Positions 1-7,502 of a stretch of 64,000 nt of DNA are shown in pieces. Positions within the stretch are counted from its first letter, which is position 1. The number at the start of each line of letters is the position of its first letter. This DNA comes from Nitrosopumilaceae archaeon. GTDB lineage: Archaea > Thermoproteota > Nitrososphaeria > Nitrososphaerales > Nitrosopumilaceae. The DNA lies in contig DASQHX010000010.1 in NCBI GenBank assembly GCA_035631875.1, positions 62,001-126,000 of the forward strand, given 5' to 3'. Below the pieces are notes generated by a model. It was not told the origin of the DNA, did not search any database, and worked only from the letters and a program-made list of their open reading frames with translations. The position numbers and the translations under genes are program-made.

Positions 1-433
1 GCAGTTCGTGGTTCATGAGAGTAACACAACCAATTTCTTTTTTCAATCCTTTTGTGACAAGACTGTCTACTGATTCTTTTGCTTTTTGAATTTTTTCTAT
101 CTCTGTTTTTAGCTCTTCTACAGCTTTGAAGTAAAGTTCAAGTTCACCTTTTAGTCCAAGTCCATCATAAACTGAAATAGCTCCATAATCAAGCCAATTT
201 GCTTTATTGTTCTTTTTCTTTACTGGTTTTTTCTTTTTTGGATCTGTTGGACCTTCTAATTTTGTTTTTAAATCTGCAAGATCCTCAGGATTTGTTGATT
301 GATCTCCTCTGATTTTTTCCCCGATTAATTTTGAATATTCTTCTGATTGTTTCTTGAGCTCATCAAGGTATTGTTGTAATGACGTTTGGAGTTCTTCTAT
401 TGTTCTAAAACGCATTATTTGTCCTGTTTGCAT
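1..433 (-). CDS. Partial coiled-coil protein, C-terminus off the window
   Basis: An open frame runs without a stop from an ATG at 433 to the window edge (about 144 codons). The visible part is very rich in Lys and Glu, with a long predicted coiled coil near the N-terminus and another near the edge, separated by a KKKKPVKKK-type basic linker. It begins one base after the stop of the preceding gene, so the two are surely cotranscribed. A second ATG at 415 (MRFRT) is an alternative start. I do not recognise the family. Its position at the end of the minor-pilin operon suggests a cytoplasmic accessory role, but this is inference from context. Confidence 0.7.
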   Translation of the reverse strand, partial: MQTGQIMRFRTIEELQTSLQQYLDELKKQSEEYSKLIGEKIRGDQSTNPEDLADLKTKLEGPTDPKKKKPVKKKNNKANWLDYGAISVYDGLGLKGELELYFKAVEELKTEIEKIQKAKESVDSLVTKGLKKEIGCVTLMNHEL

Positions 434-434
434 G

Positions 435-926
435 TTATCTTTCCACTTCTCCTATGTGTATAGAAGTATCAGTAACAACACTTTCCATATTTGAATATGG
501 CAAGCGCTGTAATTTTTTTGTTGCAGCACGCAGAGTTGCAATTTTTTTGTCCTTATGCATCCTATCTGACTTTGCCATATTAATTATTGTAGGGATGGCA
601 TACCGCAATACATTTGCAGTCTCATCCAAAGTAAGCTGGTCAAACCGTTTTTGTTCACATTTAAAATTAGGCTTTGTTATAAAAATGTCAAGTGTTGGAG
701 TAAGCAAAGCTCTTGTTTCTGGAGCAAGATTTAGGAGTGCAGGGTTTAAATCAATTGAAAATCCCAGAAAATTAGTGATTACTTTTAATGAATTGTACAG
801 GTCGTCAATTACGTTAGTTTTCTCCTTGTCTAATTCGTAAACCTGAACTGCTTCATTAACCAAGTCCTCCATTGTCTTTACTGCTTCTGCTAGACTATCG
901 TCTTGCACATTGCTGTCAGATGACAT
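435..926 (-). CDS. Hypothetical soluble helical protein in minor-pilin operon
   Basis: 163 residues, acidic N-terminus, no signal peptide or membrane segment, mostly helical by composition. I do not recognise a domain. It lies downstream of two pilin-like genes and directly upstream of the partial coiled-coil gene (1-bp gap). It has its own TATA box about 24 nt before the ATG, which implies a leaderless transcript and supports this start. A role with the pilus is possible only from context. Confidence 0.75.
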   Translation of the reverse strand: MSSDSNVQDDSLAEAVKTMEDLVNEAVQVYELDKEKTNVIDDLYNSLKVITNFLGFSIDLNPALLNLAPETRALLTPTLDIFITKPNFKCEQKRFDQLTLDETANVLRYAIPTIINMAKSDRMHKDKKIATLRAATKKLQRLPYSNMESVVTDTSIHIGEVER

Positions 927-944
927 TAAAGAAAAATGCCCATT

Positions 945-954
945 TTTATATAAA
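945..954 (-). promoter_or_regulatory. TATA box for the gene starting at 926
   Basis: On the minus strand the element reads TTTATATAAA and is centred about 24 nt before the ATG at 926. That spacing is typical of a leaderless archaeal promoter. Confidence 0.6.
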
Positions 955-1034
955 TAAGATGTGTATGTAAGATAAAATTACAACCTGTTTTTCAGATCTA
1001 TACCATATCATTGTAGTTTTTAATATTATGAGAA

Positions 1035-1838
1035 CTATTTCACTGACCAAACAGTATCAGTACCATTATTTCCGAAAACTCCATTTTGTAGGTTAGCGGT
1101 ACATGTTACATGATTGGCTACATTGGTTGACGAATTGGTTATAGCGTATACGTATTTAAAAAAAGCCGTACCCCCACTTTGCAAATAAGGATATGAAGGT
1201 GGCAAGGGTCCAGATTTTGCTGTGTAAGAGTCTACACCAAATGCCCTGCATGAAAAATTTGGTTGCAGATTTGTTAACAGATTGCTACTTGTCATATTAT
1301 TTACAATCACAAAAAGGAATGTTGCATTATTACCAGTACGTACTGAACTTGGAACTGCTTCAAGTTGTAACCAAAGAGGTTTTACTCCAGGAGAACCCAT
1401 TGAAAATTGCATTGAATTTCCTCTACTTGTTATTAATTTCAAATTATATGAATAAAGTGGGTTTGCCCCTACGGGCATGCTCAGGCCTATGTTTTTTAGA
1501 ATTGAGCCTGGAGAGACAATACAATTATGACAATTATAGCTATTAGTCCAATCAACAACATTTGTAGTTGTATTTTGTACCCACATTCTTGTTATGTTTA
1601 TTGGAAGACTTCCACTGTTTGAAATAGCAACATTGAACCTTCCGTTAGTAATTTGGACACTGTATATGTCAAATTTTTCTTTACCTGTATCAATCATCAT
1701 TTGATTTTTTGCTAAAACTGATTGGTTAAAGCTATCTAAAACATTTAGACTAAATGTTACATATCCAACAGTAGTTACAATTGCAATTATTGCAAAAACC
1801 ATACCTACTACACTACTTAAGCCTCTTCTTGATTTCAT
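1035..1838 (-). CDS. Type IV pilin-like (minor pilin) protein
   Basis: 267 residues. It begins with a short basic segment, then SRRG followed by LSSVVG and a roughly 20-residue hydrophobic helix. This is a class III (prepilin/archaellin) signal, with cleavage expected after the Gly. The rest is a beta-rich, Asn/Ser/Thr-rich extracellular domain. It is a full-length paralogue of the first 265 residues of the 399-residue protein at 14248-15447. Its start overlaps the end of the preceding pilin-like gene by 4 bp, so the two are translationally coupled. It is likely a minor pilin or pseudopilin processed by the prepilin peptidase at 13511. Confidence 0.85.
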   Translation of the reverse strand: MKSRRGLSSVVGMVFAIIAIVTTVGYVTFSLNVLDSFNQSVLAKNQMMIDTGKEKFDIYSVQITNGRFNVAISNSGSLPINITRMWVQNTTTNVVDWTNSYNCHNCIVSPGSILKNIGLSMPVGANPLYSYNLKLITSRGNSMQFSMGSPGVKPLWLQLEAVPSSVRTGNNATFLFVIVNNMTSSNLLTNLQPNFSCRAFGVDSYTAKSGPLPPSYPYLQSGGTAFFKYVYAITNSSTNVANHVTCTANLQNGVFGNNGTDTVWSVK

Positions 1839-2311
1839 GGTGTCACTCTGGTTGTAACTATTGAACCGCGTTGGGTAATTACAGACATGTTGATAGAGGA
1901 TCCATTATGCCAATTGATTTGTGGTTGCACCCATGTGAAATTACCTGGAAGTATTGTTCCTAATGCCTTAGGAACTGTATAACAATTCGTCGAAGGGATA
2001 CACGTATTATTGAATTTTATTTGTGTGACATTTACTCCGATGCTTCCAACATTACGCAGAGTGATGTTAATACCTGATAATCCGCTGACTGGAATATGAT
2101 GCCTAAACCAAACATTTTCTATGGATAGATACTCACTAAGTGTATTACTTTTGCTTGAAGCAGAAGAAGCTAGATTAGATTCAGTTGTTATAACACTACT
2201 ATGAGACCATGCAACAAGTGTGACCCCTAATATTGTTGTACCAGTAAGCAACATTGCACCCACAATTGCTGAGCTTATTCCTCTTCTAGACTTGAGATGT
2301 CTCATTGTCAT
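1835..2311 (-). CDS. Type IV pilin-like (minor pilin) protein
   Basis: 158 residues with the class III signal SRRG/ISSAIV followed by a hydrophobic helix (residues about 12-30) and a small beta-rich domain with a C...C pair. It is a paralogue of the 158-residue protein at 17013-17489 and of the N-terminal third of the fibro-slime protein at 15463-17016. It is the first gene of a coupled pair and overlaps the next by 4 bp. Likely a minor pilin. An alternative start, MKSRRG, lies four codons in. Confidence 0.85.
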   Translation of the reverse strand: MTMRHLKSRRGISSAIVGAMLLTGTTILGVTLVAWSHSSVITTESNLASSASSKSNTLSEYLSIENVWFRHHIPVSGLSGINITLRNVGSIGVNVTQIKFNNTCIPSTNCYTVPKALGTILPGNFTWVQPQINWHNGSSINMSVITQRGSIVTTRVTP

Positions 2312-2371
2312 GTTACAAAAAGGAGTAAAACGGATATTATCGGTATGTATGTGTTAAAGTTGAACTTACAT

Positions 2372-2902
2372 TCAACTCTTTATAACAGGTTCTTGTAATG
2401 TTTCTTGTTCTGTCAGTTTTTCTAACTCTTCCTGTATTTCAGCTGTGGTTTTTGGCTCATTTACATTGTTTTGTTCCTGAGCTAGTTCTACTGAATTATC
2501 ACTGGTTTGTTCAATCACGGGCTCTGTACCTTCTTTGTTAATTGCTGAAACCTCTGATAGTTTGTAAGCTGGACATGGTATTTGCATGCTTTTTGAAATT
2601 ATGTAAAAAAGTGGAAAAATTTCTTGGTATATGATATTTACGATATGTGGAATTTTTTTTTCATCAAGACCAAGATATTTTGGTAATTCTGATTGATTAG
2701 TAAAAATTATAGCAATTCCCTCTACACTGATTTTTGTATTTGTTGGATTTGAAAGAAGAACAAATTTGTATTTTAATTTGACATCAGTTTCTGTATTTTC
2801 TAATTCATCAAGTGCTGCTTCTATGTCATATTTGACAAATGAATTTTGGTCATTTCTTAATTTGGAAATGACTAAGGAGGTTAACTCTATTTTCGGGTTC
2901 AT
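2372..2902 (-). CDS. Hypothetical cytoplasmic protein, SecB-like outline
   Basis: 176 residues. Residues 1-80 look beta-rich. They are followed by a helix and a hydrophobic stretch with two prolines (FPLFYIIS...PCPAYKL), then an acidic Glu/Gln-rich tail. The order of strands, helix and Pro-containing C-terminal segment faintly resembles the SecB chaperone, but no diagnostic identity is claimed. It is first in the minus-strand operon with the minor pilins and diverges from the MoxR gene. A chaperone that keeps pilin precursors soluble would fit this place, as inference only. Confidence 0.7.
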   Translation of the reverse strand: MNPKIELTSLVISKLRNDQNSFVKYDIEAALDELENTETDVKLKYKFVLLSNPTNTKISVEGIAIIFTNQSELPKYLGLDEKKIPHIVNIIYQEIFPLFYIISKSMQIPCPAYKLSEVSAINKEGTEPVIEQTSDNSVELAQEQNNVNEPKTTAEIQEELEKLTEQETLQEPVIKS

Positions 2903-2997
2903 ATTAATTTAAATAAAAATTCATCTCACTTAACATACTGTCTGTAGTTTAATAATACACATCATAGAATTAAGTACGCCTGAATGATAATCAATTC

Positions 2998-4011
2998 ATG
3001 AGTGGAGTTGGAAACCAATTAAATAGTAGAACCAAAGAGTTTAGTACTGCTAAAATTAGCGATGAAAAATTTACTTTAAATCTTAAAATTTCACAATTAA
3101 AACGTGATACGCATGCTCTTTCCAAAAATTATGATATAAAAAAATATCTTGATTCGACTAAATTTACATTTAATCCAGAAATATCAGAGCTCATACCAAA
3201 AGACACTCCGGCATATCTTGATAACGGCGAAAAATATGTTGAAAGAATAGGTAGAGCACTTGCCTTTTTTAGGCAGGTTGCACTGATTGGACCAAGCGGT
3301 ACTGGAAAAACTCACATAGTCTATCTTGTAGCTGAACTTGCAGGTCTTCCATTATGGGAAATTAACTGTGGTTTACAAACATCTGTGTTTGATCTTTTTG
3401 GAAGATATATTGGACTTGGAAAAGAAAATTGGATAGACGGACTTATTACCTCCTGGTGCAGAAATGGCGGAATATTATACCTAGATGAAGCTAACATGAT
3501 GAAACAAGATGTTGCAACCAAGCTTAATCCTATACTTGATCAAAGAGGACACATGGTATTAACTGAAAAAGATAACGAAATAATACAACGCCATAAAGAT
3601 GCATTTCTTATAATTAGTATGAACCCTGTATCGTCAGAATTTGCAGGAACTAAACCTATTAACGCTGCAATGAGACGAAGAATGAGTGTCTGGTTAAACT
3701 TTGATTATATGAGCGTTGGAACTAAAATAGATGAAAAAGAAATAGGTCTTATTGTAAAGATAACTGGTGTGCAAAGACAAATTGCAGAAAAGATTGTAAA
3801 GGTAGGAGCTGAACTAAGAAGACAGTATAAATCTGGCGAACTTCCTTATGGTCCATCTATTGGTGACCTGATCAACTGGGCAAAAATAGTGGCTGATGGT
3901 GCATCCATATTAGATGCCGGACAAGAAACAATAATTGCAATGACAAGTGATGAACCTGAGATTCAACAAATAGTTAGAAAGCTAGTTTGTAAGTTTGCTG
4001 AAATCACATGA
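2998..4011 (+). CDS. MoxR-type AAA+ ATPase (CbbQ/NorQ/GvpN-like)
   Basis: 337 residues. Walker A GPSGTGKT is at 98-105, Walker B LYLDEAN around D163-E164, sensor-1 Asn209 sits in the ISMNP segment, and an Arg cluster lies at 226-228. The layout matches the CbbQ/NirQ/NorQ/GvpN branch of MoxR ATPases, which remodel or activate partner complexes with a VWA-domain protein. The next gene encodes such a VWA protein and overlaps by 4 bp. Within the pilus locus the pair may act as a chaperone for pilus or surface assembly. That substrate assignment is inference. Confidence 0.9.
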   Translation: MSGVGNQLNSRTKEFSTAKISDEKFTLNLKISQLKRDTHALSKNYDIKKYLDSTKFTFNPEISELIPKDTPAYLDNGEKYVERIGRALAFFRQVALIGPSGTGKTHIVYLVAELAGLPLWEINCGLQTSVFDLFGRYIGLGKENWIDGLITSWCRNGGILYLDEANMMKQDVATKLNPILDQRGHMVLTEKDNEIIQRHKDAFLIISMNPVSSEFAGTKPINAAMRRRMSVWLNFDYMSVGTKIDEKEIGLIVKITGVQRQIAEKIVKVGAELRRQYKSGELPYGPSIGDLINWAKIVADGASILDAGQETIIAMTSDEPEIQQIVRKLVCKFAEIT

Positions 4012-5594
4012 TCGAAAAGCGAGAGACATTTTTTGATGTCGTTTATGATATTTTTTATAAAGTGGCAAACCAAACCCCTGAAAACGTTAGTTTTTTGTTC
4101 TCATATGAAGCAAATTACCCCTTGATTAACTTTAGACCACAGCTTGAACTAACTATGCCGTTACCAAAAATTCAGGATGGGAATTTTGTTTTTGAAGGTA
4201 TGGTTTTTGAGAATTCGGATAAAGGGAAGGCCGCTCTCTGGGGGCTGTTTTTGGCCTCGATCTATCACCTAGCAGCGCACGCAGCTGTTTCAAGGTACCA
4301 TGTTTATGCACAATGGTGTAAAAAAAAGACAGCAGATGTTTGTTGGAAGGTAATTGATTTTATTGAGGATATTGCAGTAGAGAAACACTTATCTGATAAT
4401 TATCCTGAAATTTGGAAGAATATAGTGAATATTAACACTAGTCTAATTTCTACACGTAACGATCAAAAAATCATTATACAAAAAAATAATTCTGATGAGA
4501 AAAAAAACTCAAAACTATATTGTATTGGTGATGAAGAAAGAATTGAAAAAATGAGACAAGAGATTCTTTCAACGGGAGTAAACCAAACCAATGAAGAAAA
4601 TACACTGTCCTATGCCGATGCATTATATGCTTCAAGAGGTCTAATTTCACAAAATGTTTTTCCATATGTAGAACATCATAACGATAAACAATTCATAAAA
4701 TTTGAAAAAAAGGGTGTTGAATTTAAAGTAGATGGATTATTTGAGAAAAATATAATATTATTAAATGAACTATGGGAGGAAAATGAAAAACAGAAATCCA
4801 AATTGCTTAGAAGATTTAAAAAAGGATTAAAGGGATTGAGTTTTGACTCAGTTATTATTCCGCCTGGTGATTTGCATAAATTTGAGGAAATAAGAATAAA
4901 AATTCTTCCCATGCTAAGAAAAATCCGTCAACAAGTGCGTATGATAGTTAATGTAGAAGACGATCCAAAATCTGATGAACTTGGCATAGTAAACATGCAA
5001 TTTGCAATACAAGCAATTGCATCAGAAAATACTAGTATGGATATTTATGATAGAGATACATTTAGACGAGCTGAAGAAGCTTGGTTAATTTTAGTAGATA
5101 CTAGTGCAAGCATGAAACTAAAATTTGATAAAATTAAAGAATTTGCAATATGTATTGCAGAGGCTGCCACCGAACTTACTGGAAAACCAGATGCTTGGGG
5201 CATGTACAGCTTTGATAACAATATTACAATTCTTAAAGATTTTAATGAGAAATACAATAATGAAGTAAAGGCAAGAATAGGATCTTTGAAGGGAGGCGGA
5301 CTATCTCTGCTTCCAGATGCTTTAGAGTTTTCTAGCAGAATTCTTGCATCAGACGCAAGAGAGAAAAAACATATCTTCATTCTTACTGATGGACATCCAT
5401 CGGGATATGACCAAATTGAGAAGCGTTTTGCCAAGGTTGTAAAAGTGATAGAAATGTCAAGTACATCACTTATAGCAGTGGGATTATCAAAGAAAATGGC
5501 TCGTAATTTCAGGAATTCTGTAAAAGGCTCTGATTTAAAACAACTTGTATCTAACTTTATTGCTGCGTATAGGGCTGTTTCTCTTGATATGTAA
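4008..5594 (+). CDS. VWA-domain protein, NorD/CbbO-like partner of MoxR
   Basis: 528 residues. The C-terminal von Willebrand A domain has the MIDAS motif DTSAS at 364-368, followed by a downstream TDG segment. The N-terminal half has a His-rich helix and an FIEDIAVEKHL segment that resembles the conserved helix of NorD/CbbO proteins. It forms a coupled operon with the upstream MoxR ATPase through an ATGA overlap. The last 18 nt of this gene are part of the repeat found again before the second pilin, so the duplicated block reaches back into this coding sequence. Confidence 0.88.
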   Translation: MIEKRETFFDVVYDIFYKVANQTPENVSFLFSYEANYPLINFRPQLELTMPLPKIQDGNFVFEGMVFENSDKGKAALWGLFLASIYHLAAHAAVSRYHVYAQWCKKKTADVCWKVIDFIEDIAVEKHLSDNYPEIWKNIVNINTSLISTRNDQKIIIQKNNSDEKKNSKLYCIGDEERIEKMRQEILSTGVNQTNEENTLSYADALYASRGLISQNVFPYVEHHNDKQFIKFEKKGVEFKVDGLFEKNIILLNELWEENEKQKSKLLRRFKKGLKGLSFDSVIIPPGDLHKFEEIRIKILPMLRKIRQQVRMIVNVEDDPKSDELGIVNMQFAIQAIASENTSMDIYDRDTFRRAEEAWLILVDTSASMKLKFDKIKEFAICIAEAATELTGKPDAWGMYSFDNNITILKDFNEKYNNEVKARIGSLKGGGLSLLPDALEFSSRILASDAREKKHIFILTDGHPSGYDQIEKRFAKVVKVIEMSSTSLIAVGLSKKMARNFRNSVKGSDLKQLVSNFIAAYRAVSLDM

Positions 5595-5692
5595 GTCAAA
5601 AATACATACTAGATCAGATAATAGAGCAGCTCCTTCAACTATGTAATAAGATATGTTCCCAATCAGAACAAAGAATAGAAAAGCAATCAGCG
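5583..5692 (+). repeat. Copy 1 of identical 110-bp pilin leader repeat
   Basis: Identical to 6662-6771 over 110 bp; the match extends to 5577/6656 with one mismatch. It holds the end of the VWA gene, the pilin 5' leader with an AAAATACATA TATA-like element, and the first 13-14 codons of the pilin. In the leader an ATG at 5641 is followed at once by two TAA codons in frame with the real start at 5653, making a start-stop element. Confidence 0.95.
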
Positions 5693-6342
5693 CTGTACTG
5701 ACCACCATAATTATCTTGGTCGCCTCTATAGTATTAGGAACAGGTGTGGTAGTTTATAGTACAAGCCTTTTCCAAAGCGGAGGATCGCAGCAAGCAATTC
5801 AAGTACAAGGACTAAAGGGATGGGTAGCATCCAACTTTACTCAAGGTTATTCATGGGGAGCTTTTGCTGTAAAAAATACAGGAGACAAGCTTGTGTCAAT
5901 CAATTCAATCACACTACGAGGTGTAGCCGTTCCATACACTAACATGTATTCTGACATAAATCAGACACAGACAGCTGCTAACTTTCAATCTCAGCTCATA
6001 ACAACAGGGATTAATAGTCTAGGAAATATGCAATCTAATCCTCTCACTGCATATCAAGTCGCTACTTGTCCAGCTGTTGTCACCACCAATGGTCTGCCAA
6101 ACGAAATTACTATCAGTGAAAACGGCACATCTGATGTAATACCTGCACCCTATTCCAGAGTACAGTTATGCCTTCTGCAGCAAAGTGGACCAGTTTCATT
6201 GTTACCTGGTAATATAGCGATTATCTACTTCAAGGATCCTAATGGACTGTATGGTACAACTGATGTAGGTGTCACATCTACAGTTAGTGTTCTAGCAGGA
6301 ACTGCGCCAGTTGCGCAAACAATCAGACTAGGAAGCAGTTAG
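5653..6342 (+). CDS. Major type IV pilin / archaellin-like subunit 1
   Basis: 229 residues. The class III signal reads KNRKA/ISAVLT followed by a hydrophobic helix to about residue 33, then an extracellular domain rich in Gly, Ser, Thr and Asn with two Cys. It is a tandem paralogue of the gene at 6732 (same length class, identical leader and first residues, diverged body). The start at 5653 is supported by the shared leader. A T-rich stretch follows the stop, which suggests a transcript end and high separate expression. Prepilin peptidase, motor ATPase and platform genes lie downstream. Confidence 0.88.
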   Translation: MFPIRTKNRKAISAVLTTIIILVASIVLGTGVVVYSTSLFQSGGSQQAIQVQGLKGWVASNFTQGYSWGAFAVKNTGDKLVSINSITLRGVAVPYTNMYSDINQTQTAANFQSQLITTGINSLGNMQSNPLTAYQVATCPAVVTTNGLPNEITISENGTSDVIPAPYSRVQLCLLQQSGPVSLLPGNIAIIYFKDPNGLYGTTDVGVTSTVSVLAGTAPVAQTIRLGSS

Positions 6343-6661
6343 AATTCAAATTCCAAACTCCTTTTTTTATTATTTTTATCAAATAAATAGTCTGTCTAAA
6401 TGAACAAATTGTCTGCAATTTTAACAATACCAGTACAGATTTTTGAAGATTTTATCAATCGATTTCTACTCTTGTTTGATAGAGGAAAGGATTTTTTCTT
6501 ATGCAACATCTGAATTATTAAATACCGTATCTTTTCGGAGGGAGAAAAATCTCAAAGAATTTGTTTTTTTGGGTAGTTACAAATCATAGGTATTATTACC
6601 GTACTTTTTGGTCAGGTGGCTTGTCACTCAAAATCATCCTTTCCACACACACGTGGTTTCC
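6343..6661. other. Intergenic spacer between tandem pilins
   Basis: It starts with a T-rich run (6362-6376) that could terminate transcription of the first pilin. The remaining roughly 280 bp show no convincing ORF or RNA. The right end carries an 18-bp fragment of the VWA gene tail (from 6656), the left boundary of the duplicated block. Confidence 0.6.
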
Positions 6662-6771
6662 CTTGATATGTAAGTCAAAAATACATACTAGATCAGATAA
6701 TAGAGCAGCTCCTTCAACTATGTAATAAGATATGTTCCCAATCAGAACAAAGAATAGAAAAGCAATCAGCG
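6662..6771 (+). repeat. Copy 2 of identical 110-bp pilin leader repeat
   Basis: Identical to 5583-5692, with an offset of 1,079 bp. Here the VWA gene tail, including its ATG-TAA end, is a non-coding relic. This shows that the copy arose by duplicating a segment starting inside the VWA gene, or by later gene conversion. Confidence 0.95.
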
Positions 6772-7448
6772 TAGTAATGACAACACTGATTATCTTAGTT
6801 GCTTCCGTAGTTTTGGGAACAGGAGTTGTATTATATGGTACAAGCCTTTTCCAGACAGGAGGACAGACTCAGGCCATCGCAACCCAAGGTGTCAAGATGT
6901 GGGTAAATGCCACATGTACTGGTGCAGCAGCTAATGGATGTCCAGCTAATACCGTAGCATGGGGTGCAGCAGCTATTAGAAACAGTGGAGACGTACTTGT
7001 ATCTGTCAATACAATACAGGTACGTGGTGTTATAATACCATTCAGCAGCTGGTATGTTGATACCAATAGTTCTCATACATCAGCCAACTTCCAAGCTCAG
7101 TTCATCTCAACAGGTACCTCAGTGTCTGGAATGATGCGCCAAAATGCATTTGCGTTTGGCCAAACAGCCACTTGTCCGACTCAGGTTCTGACAGCCGGTA
7201 TCCCCAATGAAATCACAATCAACGAACAGGGCACTCCTGATGCAACAGGCCAGCCATATTCGACCACGATGCTTTGTCTGAAACAAGCTTCAGGTCCTAT
7301 TGCATTAACACCTGGTGCTCAAATGATCGTCTACTTCAACGTGCCTGGCAGCGTAATTGGTCCAGTAGATTCTGGTTCTCAAGTAACTGCTAGCATCTTA
7401 GCAGGTAACGTCGGTGGACCAGCATCAATAACGGTAGCTAACTCCTAG
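6732..7448 (+). CDS. Major type IV pilin / archaellin-like subunit 2
   Basis: 238 residues, with the same N-terminus as the first pilin (MFPIRTKNRKAIS) and then a hydrophobic helix. The extracellular domain carries two extra Cys in a CTGAAANGC segment not present in copy 1. Base composition is visibly more GC-rich than in neighbouring genes, fitting a highly expressed structural protein. A hairpin plus T-tract follows, separating it from the ATPase gene. It may be the main filament subunit, with copy 1 as an alternative; which is used cannot be told from the sequence. Confidence 0.88.
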   Translation: MFPIRTKNRKAISVVMTTLIILVASVVLGTGVVLYGTSLFQTGGQTQAIATQGVKMWVNATCTGAAANGCPANTVAWGAAAIRNSGDVLVSVNTIQVRGVIIPFSSWYVDTNSSHTSANFQAQFISTGTSVSGMMRQNAFAFGQTATCPTQVLTAGIPNEITINEQGTPDATGQPYSTTMLCLKQASGPIALTPGAQMIVYFNVPGSVIGPVDSGSQVTASILAGNVGGPASITVANS

Positions 7449-7449
7449 A

Positions 7450-7488
7450 GGGCGCCTAAAATGCCCAAAACCTTCTTTTTTCATTTTT
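7450..7488 (+). terminator. Putative terminator after pilin 2
   Basis: A short GGGC/GCCC hairpin (7450-7453 with 7463-7466) is followed by T-rich runs at 7476-7481 and 7484-7488. It would set pilin mRNA apart from the lower-abundance machinery mRNA. The stem is short. Confidence 0.45.
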
Positions 7489-7502
7489 GTAGGGAATAAA
7501 AT

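Noticed and set aside
5045-5599. 184-codon ORF antisense to the VWA gene
   Set aside because: It mirrors the VWA MIDAS region, with no motif, promoter or neighbour support; a shadow frame.
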